Of a stretch of DNA of 64,000 nt, positions 1 to 12,029 are shown in pieces. Each line of letters starts with the position of its first letter. Positions within the stretch are counted from its first letter, which is position 1. Made by a program: the position numbers and the translations under genes. Under the pieces are notes generated by a model that was given only the letters and a program-made list of their open reading frames with translations, ran no database searches and was not told the origin of the DNA. The DNA is from Sipunculus nudus (lineage: Eukaryota > Annelida > Sipuncula > Golfingiida > Sipunculidae): the NCBI GenBank assembly GCA_026874595.1, contig CM049307.1, positions 36,124,862 through 36,188,861 of the forward strand, given 5' to 3'.

Positions 1-1424
1 CACCAGTTTATCTGAAAAAGATACAAGTCTAATATCATATGTCGTATCGCGTCCATGCATGTGAACGGTCGCGTTTTGTTAGACCCCAAGGCCTTGTTAA
101 AATATTTAGGGAGGTTTAATTACATCTATAAACAACTGTTATACTTATATCCTCTATATTATATATCATATCTACATTGAAAATCTCGAGAGTCAAAGTT
201 TAAAATGGTTGCAGGTATATAAAAATCGCTGATTATATATAATTTATTTCATTTATGAACAGTTGTACACACATAAAAAAAACACATATTCGTGGCAAAC
301 TTAAGCAATTCCCTATGTGCTGCGGATCTCAATCTGTAGGTAAAGTCACTTTCATAGATTTATGTACATTTTTTTAATGAAGATTATTAAATATTTATTA
401 ATAAATGGTGGTACATTTATCGCTTAATTGATTTTCTTGTAGATATGACATTTACAATTAGGGAAATCGTCAACTCCAACAGCCACGAATTAATATAGGT
501 ACCGATATATAAAGGAGATATATTGCGTACTGATATTTGAATAAAAGTCCACTTATACAAGACCGGGGGCTGCAGAGCGTCTCCCTGCATGGCTGTATCG
601 GTGACTGCATCCCCAATCTCGTGCACCACTAAGATTGTGACATATAATTTAATCGTCTGATGGTTGATATGACACGAAGCTTCTTCTTCAAAGGTTTAGG
701 CGTACACTAAAAACAGGTAACCAATTTGGAAGCAATTTTGATCGACATTGTTCTCGTAATGAATTTAATCAAAAATTTTGATTAAATGTTCGTTAAAAAA
801 ATTGTCTGCTTCCAAAATATGAATAAATTGTAAGTTGTTTGCACCATTTATACGTAAGAATTGACATTTCCTCTCTCCAGGCATATATACAGATGTATAT
901 ATCATGAAGGACTTTCGGAAGCGCATAGTGGTAAAAGTCTAGGACGCTCTATATCTCTTTCGGACGCACTGTTCTGGGTGTGGGAGCCTCCGATTGGACA
1001 CAAGAATTGCTACTTGTACAAAAGAGTGGGCTCTTGTGTAGCAGTCACTCTAAGCTTTGTCGACAACCTCAAACAAAAAAGTCAAAACTACTCTTAAAAC
1101 TAAATCTGACCCTTTTATTTCCCTCCGTATGTGAAATATAAATAAATAAATCTATATGTATATATATATATATAACTATCTTAATCGTATAATCACACGA
1201 TATATAATCATATAATCACACGTAACAACGTAAAATACTAGATAATTATTAATTTTCACACACTCTAAATGCTTCCAAATTTTTACACAGAACCCATTCC
1301 AATGCGACGCTCCAAAAATCACCGGGAATTATAATATCAACAGTTTTGGCTTTAGCGTTCCGGACTCTCCAATTTATGTTTCTGTTGAAAACCCTGGTAT
1401 ATATATATGGATACACACATATGA

Positions 1425-1427
<3 letters not shown>

Positions 1428-1457
<30 letters not shown>
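1428..1457. repeat. (GA)n microsatellite
   Basis: About fifteen uninterrupted GA dinucleotides are seen directly. Confidence 0.95.
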
Positions 1458-1460
<3 letters not shown>

Positions 1461-2806
1461 TGAGGTATATATACCATAATTTACTTTCTTTTTATTTAAC
1501 TGGCTTTATTGTGATAAGTGGACAAATAGCTGGACGATCGTATGAGCGCCATAATATTTTATGTGAACTGTTTTGTAATAAATCCCTTACCATATCTATT
1601 ACTTTATTTTACGATATCGCTTTACAGACAGGCACTGAACGGTACACGGTTCCAATATATATATTTCTTTCACCTGGCGCTGACATGAAAAGTCTGCTTA
1701 TAACTATATGTAAAAATGGTCCAAGATGAAAGGTACACGTCTTTGTGTACGGGACCCTCTGTTCTCCAATATAACCCATATGCTTCACGACTAAACCGTA
1801 ACTTCAAAGAATTTTCATGTCCTTCGCCATATGTACCTGGTCATGTTTTAGCGTAAGACTAACGGCCAGGGCCCGTATGCTGCGGCCCTTTCATATGTTT
1901 ATTTATCATCAAGCTTTCAGATGCGTATTGGGCTATCATCGTTATTGGCCATACGGAAATGACGTTCCCGGGCAAAACACCTGATTACCTTTAACTGCGA
2001 GTAATCGGGCGTATTAACAAAAGGAACGTGCGTGGCCCTAAAGAGGAGCGTGTGGGCTGCCTTCCGCGACTCCCTGTCGATATATCTACCAGCTAAATAC
2101 GGACCGCAATCAGTGACGACGATTTTGAGGCCTGAAGCAGAGAGTGATACGGAACAGAACAGATGCTGAAGTATAAAAGACTCACTGGGCCGAGGGGGCG
2201 CGCACCTGTTAGCTCGGGCTTTATCCCCGGCTCACTATTCGACTTTATGGCTCGGTGCTTTGATTTGACAGAGCAAAGTCGTCATTTCATTTCCTCTCGG
2301 GCGGCCCCGGTGTGTCGTGTTACCTATTTCAGTAACAGGTGTAAACCCCCTGTGAATTTGTACACTGTCACTGATTAGCCTTCTTTACTGAAGGTCTGCT
2401 TCGCCGATGGTATCCCGAATATGATAACAAGTGTTTCGGTTACACCAACCTCAACCCAAATTAGTATTGACATGCTTAAGATACGTGCACTTATGGATCA
2501 CATTGTACATAGACACGAATAAAAAAACCATTTTCAGACTAACCAAGGTTATACACGCAATCGAATATCGTTGACAAATGCATAACGTCACATAGTTCCA
2601 CCTAGCGGCACTTGACGTAACTAACCCCGAAGAGCGCGTAGGGTTTCCGTGGTTCTAAAAATCTATTGCAGGTAGAATGTTTCTTTTTGAATTTAATCTG
2701 AGATACTTTTATAATTGATAATACTTCGTAAAATAAGAAGAGAAGATGTGAGCAACTTAGAAAATACTGCAAAAACAAACTATGAACTCAATGTTTTCCG
2801 ACCCCA

Positions 2807-2820
2807 CCGGCAGATGGCAT
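2807..2820 (+). promoter_or_regulatory. CTCF-like motif
   Basis: The 14-mer CCGGCAGATGGCAT matches the degenerate core CCASYAGRKGGCRS at 12 of 14 positions. A closely related copy lies at 13033-13046. This is a motif match only; nothing shows occupancy. Confidence 0.25.
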
Positions 2821-4277
2821 TGTAAACTATAAGCCATGTTTGTTTTTGTGAAAATGCCTTGATAAAATGCACGAAGTCCGAGCTGAATTTGTATATGTAT
2901 TTTGCTGGCTACTTTTGATATACTCATGCACACTGTCTAGACTAGGACACACAAGAGCGCGTCTCTGCTGTTCAGGGATTTCTGGAGACAAAATCTGACC
3001 CCCACAATGCACCGGGTCTTCTTAATACACCTGTGCATTGTGTAGGTATAAATACAGTGAAGAGGACAATGTAGTCCGTTCAAGTGTGTTGGAAAAGACA
3101 AGGCCAGTTACCTAACCTAGGTGATTTTGTGGTTAGGATTTTACGTAACAAAGTTATATTTTGTAAGTATGCGCATGTGAAATGTAAACAGGTGTGCCCA
3201 TGAAAATGTAAAAAACTTTTATTTTGAAGTTTGACAGTTGAGACCAGAAGTCCTGGCCGTCCCACAGTCCCAAAACAGAAGAGGTTCGTTTTGAGCATAA
3301 ACGACATCTGGCGGAACGGGGATACTCATGAAACATGCATGCACACATCATTGGCCAAAAGGTTTACGTGTATGTTGGCAGTGTGTAGGTTTTTATTCAG
3401 TCCAACGACATGTAGAAGGTGATCGTAACAGAATGAAGACACGACGTAGGCGAAGTAGATTGGAATCTTAAAAAGAAATGTCTCCATCACTCAGTGCTAA
3501 ATAACAACTCACGGGTCACCTACTGATGTGTCAAAACAACCGTTAATGTCACCTGGAAGGTCTTTATAAAGGTGAAGGCATGAATAGGCTTGGAAGCTGT
3601 GGATCAATGTAATCTTGGCAGCCTGGTTATTATTTTTAAAAACCTAAAAGGAAGATTAACTTTAAAATGTTTACAAAAAAGATGTACCGTGGGCGGGGAA
3701 AGCTCGACATCAACTACAATACAATTTTTTTTTCTAAAGAAGAGTTGCTAATCAGAAGGAAATCTGATGGGGATGTTAATCCGGTTTACATGAGTATACA
3801 TTTTAAACGTGCTATAACAGAAGATTCGTCGACACCTACTGCATGGAATCAAAGCCTTAATCTCCTTTAATGTTATCTTTATGTTATAAACCAGAGCACG
3901 GCATGAGAAGACCTTCACAAGTATCTTAAACAATAATCACAAAAGCGGTTTTATGTATCAATTTACTTTTTTCCACGTATACCACAAAGAAAATTCCGTT
4001 CATGGGCTGAGGAAGGTCTGTGATAAAAATGTTTATATAATAAATAAATTGTATGTATTAAGACAAACATTTGAGATTCATTCCCATGTACCTACATGAT
4101 AATAATCACGTTTATACTGTGATGCTAAGACGTTCTGAAATTCCACCTGGACTCCATGGAGGTCTGTTGGTTTATGATGATTTTATGCATGTGTAATATT
4201 GCTCTTTGGCTTTTTCTTATTTTTGTTTAATTCTCAATGCTTTTTCAGAAGAGGTATGCTGCTAAATATGACTGATC

Positions 4278-5324
<1,047 letters not shown>

Positions 5325-5328
<4 letters not shown>

Positions 5329-5942
5329 TAACTTTTGAGATCAAGGCCAAGGTAACAAGCTTTTGAGCTCATCCGAGATCGTGGCTGAACCAATGGTGTA
5401 TCAGACTTGTAGGGAAAATATGCAGCAGATGAGATGCCACGGGGTTGAAAAAATTCTAGATTTCTACATATTTTGTCGTAAAGATCAAAGTGGACATTAC
5501 CAATTTTCAAGAATTTGTTTGGTTGAAACAACTGATGACGCAGATTGGAAGGAAGAATACTTCAATTCTTCAAAACTACTTCAAAAATGTTGAATTGCAC
5601 AAAAAAAATCATAGATTTCCGAGGATTTGATCTTGAAGATGAAAGTCAAGGTCACCATGCAGTTCGCGAGCTCCATTGGGAAAACTTGGTCAAAACGGCA
5701 GGTGTATCGGATTTGAGAAAAAAAATCTACACTATACTTAAAAATATATATAGAGGGGTTACAATTTTCCTAGATTTCCGCAGATTTGACCTTGAAAACA
5801 AAGGTCAAGGTCACCGGTTTGCGGACTTTTTCGATAAGTTGGTGGAGACAATCTGTTTTTCGAATTTCAGAAAAAACATCCAGCGCTTCAAAAGTTATCT
5901 CGTTCACAAGAAATCCTACAGACACCGATATAATATGTAAAT
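5325..5942 (+). repeat. Tandem ~150-bp repeats with TGACCTTGA/TCAAGGTCA motifs
   Basis: Four degenerate units begin near 5325, 5477, 5622 and 5782. Each starts with a version of GATTTGACCTTGAAGA, then a (T)CAAGGTCA block, then 'tt(g)gt..aaacaa', and ends near 'ttcacaagaaatcc'. The same family recurs at 44.2-45.4 kb and 57.24 kb. A 131-codon frame crosses the last two units, but the family's other copies are full of stops, so I read it as chance. The LTR retrotransposon is inserted about ten bases beyond the array. Confidence 0.8.
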
Positions 5943-5952
5943 TTATGCCTGT

Positions 5953-5956
5953 ATGT
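5953..5956. repeat. Target-site duplication (left), ATGT
   Basis: ATGT directly precedes the left LTR and recurs directly after the right LTR at 12890-12893. Four to six bases is the usual duplication length for LTR retrotransposons. Confidence 0.85.
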
Positions 5957-6803
5957 TGTTACGGAATCTAATATCAACAGATGAAGTATGCGTGATCATC
6001 ATAAATTTTGTCAAGGAGATAAAAAAATCAGATTCTGTAACACTAGGCAGCGTGAAATGTCTAAGGGAATGATTAAAGAAGTCAGTGGTATTTTGTTAAC
6101 AAATAACTATTATTTATTCTTAAAACAACTCTAACATTACAATACACAAAATCAATACAATTACACAGTATAACAGAGGTAAAACAACAAATCAATACAA
6201 TCACACTGTAAAATAAACAAAGAACACAGTACCTGAATACCACCACTGTCACAACGATAGGTCCTTTTAAATGTATATGCCGGATGAAAAGTCCACACCA
6301 ATCCTCTCGGAGAATAACAGTCCAATGTAAAGCTCTTGTAACAATCCAGAAAGTAAACTTGAGGCAGGCACCATTAAATTGTATAGAGTTAGTAATAGTA
6401 GAATCCCTGAAATTACTGGATAATCAGACAGGTCCCACAAACTGACATAAACACGTCTGTGCCTGCCGGAATATTCTCTCACCTCTCTCCCGTCTCTAAA
6501 ACACAGCCCCCTATTTATAACTTCTTGCCCCAAGCCGAGAATCTTCCACTTCTCGAACAGTCTACAGGATCTAACATAATACACAGTAAACACGCTTTAC
6601 AGGAATCATCTAGAAGAACATCGCTGAGTCTCTACATACCAGGGTCCATATGTGAGCTCGCCCCGGCTCAGGCGAGAAATCCTCGAGCTAGCATGACAAC
6701 GAGAGTTCAACCAGTACGGATTAAACCGAGAGTGCAACACGCGACCTGGCAAGAGCGCTACAACACGAGTTATGCCCGTGTCACACAATAAAAACTCGTA
6801 ACA
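5957..6803 (-). repeat. 3' LTR of the Gmr1-like element
   Basis: This 847-bp LTR is bounded by a 6-bp inverted repeat (TGTTAC/GTAACA). On the minus strand it carries a TATA-like TATAAATAG at 6511-6519. An AATAAA (plus-strand TTTATT, 6113-6118) would serve polyadenylation; the corresponding site is mutated in the other LTR. The 108-codon minus frame inside it is a chance frame, also present in the other LTR. Confidence 0.92.
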
Positions 6804-6816
6804 CTCCCCCTCCTGT
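6804..6816 (-). other. Polypurine tract
   Basis: Read on the minus strand, the bases immediately upstream of the 3' LTR are CAGGAGGGGGAG, a purine run in the position expected for the plus-strand primer of reverse transcription. Confidence 0.85.
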
Positions 6817-6883
6817 AAGAAAAAAGAAAGTTTTCTCGGAAAACTTACTTTTTGCGATCACAATCATTAAAGTTTTACAACAT

Positions 6884-7330
6884 CTAAAAAATCATCTTAT
6901 TTACAACATTATATAAACATCTCGATAAGCAATCAGCAAGTACATTGTCCTTCCCTTTAATGTGTTTGGTTTCAAGGTTGTAATCCTGTAAGAACAAACT
7001 CCATCTCAACAATCTTTGATTTTTACACTTCAGCTTGTTCATGAACGTGAGGGGATTGTGATCACTGAAGACAATGATAGGCTTGACTGATGAAGTAACA
7101 TAAACTTCAAAATGTTGCAATGCCAAAATCAAAGCCAAGCAATCTTTTTCAATAGTAGAGTAGTTTCTCTGGTTTGCATTCAACTTTCTTGAGAAATAAC
7201 AAATTGGATGATCTATGCAATCATTGCCTTCCTGTAACAACACAGCACCAGCAGCAGTATCACTAGCATCTACAGCTAACTTAAAAGGTACAGGAAAGTC
7301 CGGAGCTGCTAAAACTGGTGAACTTTGCAG
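6884..7330 (-). pseudogene. RNase H domain of the retrotransposon pol
   Basis: One uninterrupted frame covers a Gypsy-type RNase H: an entry motif VDASD (near 7285), IEKDCLA, FSDHNPLTF and a final KDNVLADCLSR. The four expected acidic catalytic residues are all visible. It removes the RNA strand from RNA-DNA hybrids during reverse transcription. It is the last domain of pol and stops about 70 bases before the polypurine tract, so no integrase or env follows it. The domain itself looks intact but is cut off from an intact polyprotein. Confidence 0.88.
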
Positions 7331-8318
7331 AATTTCTTTTAAATTCTGAAATGCATTTTTTCACTGAACATTCCATACAAACTTTTGTTTCTTCTTAAAC
7401 GAATGAGTCAAAGGTTCAGCTACAGCAGAAAAATTAAGATAAAACTTCTTGTAGTATCCAACCAAACCAAGAAAACGCATTACCGGTATTTGCTTTTTGT
7501 TTTCTGGTCTAGGAAATGCAGAAAAAGCACTTATCTTAGCATCAACAGGTTTTACCTGACCCTGCCCTACAATATGACCCAAAATGTTACTTGTGCATGA
7601 CAAAACTCAGATTTAACTAAGTTGACGGTTAGACGTGCTTCACTGAGTCTTTCGAAGAGGTCGCGAAGAATTTGCAGATGTTTCTCCCAGGTGTCGCTGT
7701 ACACGATGAGGTCATCAATAAATGCGTCGCAGCCCTGAATGTCCTTGACAACCATATGGATGAGGCGCTGGAACGTGGCTGGCGAGTTCTTCATGCCAAA
7801 CGGCATAACTTTATACTGGTACAGTCATTGCGGCGTCACAAATGCGGACACTTCTTTTGCTCGATCTGTCAGCGGAACTTGCCAGAATCCTTTTAGCAAG
7901 TCAAAACATATCTGGAGCTACCGACTCTATCAATACAATCATCGATCCTCGGAATTGGGAACGTGTCAGTCTTGGTGACAGAGTTCGGTTTTCGATAATC
8001 TGTGCACATGCGATAACTTCCATCAGGTTTCTGCACAAGAATACACGGTAAACTCCAGTTACTGTTTCTAGGTTCAATAAAATCATTGTCCAACAAATAT
8101 TGAATCTCATCCTGTAGATACTTTTGCTTTTCTGGATTCAGTCTATATGGATACTGCTTGACTGCGCTTGCCTCGCCAACATCGACGTCATGACACAATA
8201 TGTTAGTTCGCGTTGGAATGTCACTAAAGAAATGCTCATAATTCCGCAGGAGGTTCTTGAGGTCTTGTTGTTGTTGTGCGGTAAGGTGTGATGGTTTGGC
8301 ATCCAGGTTGTTAAGCAC
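7331..8318 (-). pseudogene. Reverse transcriptase domain, frameshifted
   Basis: Successive minus-strand frames give the parts of a Ty3/Gypsy reverse transcriptase. The N-terminal part is at 7893-8318 (KPDGSYRMCTDYRKPN, then FPIPRID). The LLKGFWQVPL block with the first catalytic aspartate is near 7870-7895. The palm motif MPFGMKNSPATFQRL followed by FIDDLIVYSD is at 7567-7806, and the thumb LGHIVG and FLGLVGYY at 7361-7603. At least three frameshifts and an internal stop separate them, so it is inactive. Integrase-coding sequence lies upstream rather than downstream. Confidence 0.9.
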
Positions 8319-8329
8319 GTCTTAGTTTT

Positions 8330-8480
8330 TTAATGGTACTGTACCACACTGAATGTCTACATCACACTTACAATCAGTATCTACTTTAACTGGGTCAGGG
8401 TCAGTGTTTACACAATTTACAGCAGTAACATTATGTACATCTGATGTGCTATATCTGTCATAATATGGTTTCAACATGTT
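8330..8480 (-). pseudogene. Linker between integrase and reverse transcriptase
   Basis: A stop-free frame of about fifty residues, rich in D, V and T, joins the integrase tail (HVNMLKPYYDR) to the start of reverse transcriptase. It ends at a TAA just before the RT frame resumes. This continuity shows directly that integrase and RT are neighbours in one pol region rather than separate insertions. Confidence 0.65.
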
Positions 8481-9590
8481 AACATGGCACTGTTGTTTCT
8501 CCTTACGTCTATTGGTGTCAACAGTATGTAATTTAAATCACTGACTTTCTTGTCAACAATGTAAGGACCAAAATACCTAGCTTGCAGAGGTCTGCTAGCG
8601 ATGGGAAGTAAGGCAAGGACCTTTTCACCAGGCTCAAACGGCCTACTTACAGTGTGCTTGTCATACTCTGTTTTGATTTTACTTTGTGCAGATTTTAGAT
8701 GTGACTTTGCAATCTCACAAGCATTGTGTAGTTTAGTGCGAAAGCCTGAGATATACTGTAGTAAACTAAGAGAATCAGGATTTTCACACAAGAGTTTTCT
8801 TTAAGTAGTTTCAATGGAAGTTCAGTTCGCGGTCCATGTCCGAAAACTAGTTGAAAGGGACTGAAACCCAAGGACTCTTGAAAGGATTCTCTGACAGCAA
8901 ACAGCAATAGGTGGATTCCTTCATCCCAGTCCTTCTGTGGGTCATAGCAATAGGTCCTAATCATGTTTTTTTAATGTCTGGGGAAAACACTCGAGGGCGC
9001 CCTGACTTTCAGGATGGTATTGCGAAGAGCTGTACTGTTTTATACCTAGCTCAAGCATTACTTGCTGGAATAAGCCAGACATAAAATTAGACCCTTGGTC
9101 AGACTGGACGGATTTTGGCAATCCAAAAGTTTTAAAAAACTTGGTCAGAGCTTTGACAACACTTTTGGCATTAATTTTGCGCAATGGTATTGCCTCAGGG
9201 AACCTGGTAGGTGCGTACATAATTGTCAGCAGGTATTCATGTCCAGATTTTGTTTTGGGCAGTGGTCCAACACAATCAACAATAATCCTACTGAATGGTT
9301 CCTCGATAGCAGGAACAGGCCTAAGTCGGGCCTTAGGAGGATTCTGATTGGGCTTGCCTACCATCTGACATGTATGGCATGATTTACGATATTGTACAAC
9401 ATCTTTCCTGAGGTTAGGCCAATAGAAGTGTGTACTATCTTTCTGATAAGTTTCGTTTAAACCTAAATGGCCAGACAAAGGAGCCTCATATGCCATGCTT
9501 AAAATTTCATTGCGAAAGCTTTTTGGCATTACTATTTGATGTTTGATGACCTACTCATCATCAGCACATACATCAGATGGTCGCCATTTA
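8471..9590 (-). pseudogene. Integrase (HHCC, DDE core, GPY/F), frameshifted
   Basis: The 8957-9529 frame holds an HHCC zinc-binding region (GHLG, THFYW, SCHTC) and a core with IIVDCVGPLP, SDQGSNF and GALE, which give the D, D and E catalytic residues. A frameshift near 8960 moves to 8695-8964 (DWDEGIHLLLFAVRES, GFSPFQLVFGH). A second, near 8795, moves to 8471-8791, which carries the C-terminal GPY/F module (ARYFGPYIVDKK). Integrase would insert the cDNA into the genome. Its place upstream of RT defines the Gmr1-type order. Confidence 0.9.
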
Positions 9591-9850
9591 CGCATAAGCA
9601 CTCCATTTTTAACATAGAAACAAACTGGGTTTTGTGACAATTCATCTTTAGAAACTGCCCTCGGAAACAAACATGAAATTTCATGGTTCTTATGCTGTTC
9701 CTTGAAAATGCTGTATCCTGTACGGGCGAGTCGTTAGACGAGTCACTCGTGACTCCAAGAGTGTTATTATCTGGACCATTTTCCTCATGTGTGTTTTTCT
9801 TGGCCATAGATCTAGTTACAGCACATGAAGGATACAAATCAGGAATTTCC
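9591..9850 (-). pseudogene. Protease-integrase spacer of pol
   Basis: The minus frame at 9532-9837 reads TRSMAKK, a stretch rich in D, S and N, then CFYVKNGVLMRKWRP leading into integrase; a stop and a frame change follow. The spacer appears to belong to the same polyprotein. I assign no separate function. Confidence 0.5.
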
Positions 9851-10306
9851 TGACTTTCCGGATCAGTGTCTGATCAAGTGACGGCTTTTCTGTCACTATT
9901 GGTACAGGCTGTACTTTGTCACCTGCATCATCATTGCTTAGTAGCAATTGAATTCCCTTAAAGGGTAAAGTTGTTCTTATGCACACAGTAATATTCTCAG
10001 AAATCAAATCTGACTTAAAATGGATACTGTGAAGCGGAACTGAAGTGTGCTTGTATGAAAACACACCATTAACAAGTGCATGTGCACCAGTAAAATACCT
10101 ATTAGAAAATGGCAAAGTGTTTGCTAACATGAGAGTCTGGCCTGAACCATGTCCCACAAAATTCTAATAGGGGTAGAATCTGAAAAATCACTTGAAAGTG
10201 ATACAAAACCATCATGTATGAATGGCTCAAATAGCTCCATTTCAGAGTCAGGGGAGGAATCTACTACCTCAGCTTCATCAAACAAAGAACTGACCTTGTC
10301 AGTCAT
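9851..10306 (-). pseudogene. Retroviral-type aspartic protease, active site broken
   Basis: The frames 9816-10157 and 10124-10306 (minus) together resemble a Gypsy protease: a PIRIL strand, then the position of the D-T/S-G loop, then TLMLANTLPF and a C-terminal half with PLHSIHFKSDLI. The frame breaks right at the catalytic loop near 10145-10155, where the aspartate codon is followed by a one-base shift. The protease would cut Gag and Pol; this copy cannot. Confidence 0.65.
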
Positions 10307-10640
10307 AAACTCTTATAAAGTTATTTAAGGAATCTACATCCTTTTTATCATCAAACTCCTCATGGGAGTCAACGGAGGAATTTTCCTCAGCAGAAACAAA
10401 CTTCTGTTTGTCATAAGGGGACCTGGCCTCATTTGAAATATTCTCGCAACAGTCATAAAAGGATTTAGCCTTATTTAAAGAATACTCCTCGCAGGAGTCT
10501 TGAAAGGACCTAGCCTTATTTAATTCCTCGCAGGAGTCAACTGAGTGTTTTACCCCGCAAGCTACGGATTCTTTTTTTGGATTCCGACGGCACTTGGGCC
10601 TCCGTAGCATCAAACTCTTTATTAGAGTCAATAAAGGAGT
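10299..10640 (-). pseudogene. Gag-pol junction region with short internal repeats
   Basis: A 110-codon minus frame contains three or four degenerate copies of a block resembling NKARSFQDSCEE, rich in acidic residues, Ser and Cys. The DNA shows the same repetition ('cgcaggagtc ... cctagccttattta'). It lies between the Gag zinc knuckle and the protease. Role unknown. Confidence 0.5.
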
Positions 10641-10744
10641 TGTACCCCTAATTTACATGAAAAGAGCCTGGCTCTTGTACTATGTTATGCATAGATTTTG
10701 AAACAAAACCAGAAGGTTTGCTATTCGGTTTATTCGCAACTTTT

Positions 10745-11660
10745 CAGCAGTCAGATATTAGATGACCTTCCTTCTTGCAGTAATTACAGATTTTCTTTGA
10801 AAATGACAGGTCTTGGTTGGACTTAGACACAGTGGACGCGGGCTGAGGTTTAGTAATGGACTTTGCTGAACTATATCAGGACTACTAGTACTGAATGACT
10901 GCGCTTTAAACTTCTTTTGACCATACTGCTTTACATTCTTGTTTGTGAATGACTGGTTTGATTTGCTAGTAAAGGACATTTTGTGTGTTAATGAATAATC
11001 ATCAGCTAATTGAGCAGCAATGTTAAGTGTTTCAGTACTTTTCTCATCAAGAAAAGTTTTTACATCTGCGTTAATGCAGCGCTTGAATTCTTCAAGCAAA
11101 ATCAAATTTCGCAAATTGTCATAATTTTTCATTACATTTTAAGAAATACACCAGCGATCAAATAACTGCTCTTTTGTCTTAGCGAATCCGACGTAGGTCT
11201 TTTCTTTGCGCTTTTCCCAATTTCTGAATTTCTGGCGGTAAGCCTCCGGAACTAACTCATAACCTTTTAGGGTTAACCGTGTTACCAGGTCATAGTCAAC
11301 AGCAGCTTCTACTGAAGGCTCTGTATAAATTTCTCTTGCCAGTCAATATATACACTTTGTAACAGCAGAGTCCAATTTTCCTTAGGCCATTTTAAATTTT
11401 CGGCTACCTTCTCAAAGTGTTAGAAATATTAATCAACCTCTTTTTCTTGAAAAGGTAGGACAAGTCTAATGTGTTTAGTAACATCAAAACTGTAAGTTGG
11501 GGCAGCACGTAGACTATGTTCTAGTTTAAGTCTTTCTAACTCCAGTCGTTTTAACTCAATTTCTTTTTCTTTTTCTAGTCTTTCTCTTTCTAACCGTTCT
11601 TTCCTCTCTTTTAATGCTAGCTCATGTTGCATTTCCAACTTTTTTAATTCTAATTGCATA
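10745..11660 (-). pseudogene. Gag: coiled coil, capsid/SCAN-like part and CCHC knuckle
   Basis: At 11429-11659 an E/K/L/R-rich coiled coil runs into FDVTKHIRLVLPFQEKEVD. A stretch of degenerate capsid frame follows. At 10758-11132 a frame with LLEEFKRCINADVKTFL resembles the SCAN-like end of Gag capsids. Near 10747-10790, in a shifted frame, a zinc knuckle C-X2-C-X4-H-X4-C (CNYCKKEGHLISDC) is followed at once by a stop. Gag packages the element RNA. Several frameshifts and stops make this copy nonfunctional. Confidence 0.8.
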
Positions 11661-11725
11661 GCAAGGCTCTCATTTTTTTTATGTTTCCACTACACTCTCT
11701 ACAATTAAACCTTTGCAAACTAGAT

Positions 11726-11875
11726 CTTGAATGATTTTAGAAATGCTTTTTTCACACCTAGCCCTAAGTGTTGTCCCAAACGCAACAACTGATCTCTTGT
11801 CAACTGTTCAAGTTGATCAGGATCGGGATCGTCAACAAATGTCTCAGGTTCTGAAATTTGCCATGTTAAGATGTT
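11726..11875 (-). pseudogene. Gag N-terminal segment
   Basis: A frame rich in D, P, Q and L (PDPDQLEQLTRDQLLRLGQ) ends at a TAG near 11726. It precedes the coiled coil in another frame. An ATG near 11860 lies in a different frame, so the start is already lost or misplaced. Confidence 0.5.
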
Positions 11876-12005
11876 AAAACAATAAAAAAAACACTAAGAT
11901 AAATCCTGTAAACAATGTACTGTAAACAATATGTAATCTTGTAAACAATGTATGATAAAACAACGTGTCCAGGTCAAGGCCTAATAATTTTGAAAACTAT
12001 TAAGC

Positions 12006-12023
12006 ATCCCAGACGTGCCCCCA
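12006..12023 (-). other. Primer binding site, tRNA-Pro-like
   Basis: Six bases inside the 5' LTR end, the minus strand reads TGGGGGCACGTCTGGGAT. This matches the classical tRNA-Pro primer site (as in murine leukaemia-type retroviruses) at 16 of 18 positions. Confidence 0.75.
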
Positions 12024-12029
12024 ATTTTA

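Larger units (their letters stand above)
1..4277. other. Unique noncoding sequence, no gene recognised
   Basis: The stretch is AT-rich with only short unrelated open frames (for example 417-629 minus, 1460-1729 plus, 3667-3870 plus). None shows a recognisable domain, a convincing start context or splice borders. A (GA)n run lies at 1428-1457. A CTCF-like 14-mer (12 of 14 positions) lies at 2807-2820. Confidence 0.6.

Noticed and set aside
5545-5940. A 131-codon plus-strand frame that looks like a protein with two similar halves
   Set aside because: The internal similarity is the ~150-bp tandem repeat itself; other copies of the family (44-45 kb, 57 kb) are full of stops, so the frame is a chance product.
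6267-6593. A 108-codon minus frame also present at 12340-12666
   Set aside because: Both lie at the same place inside the two LTRs; the duplication is the LTR, and there is no coding evidence.
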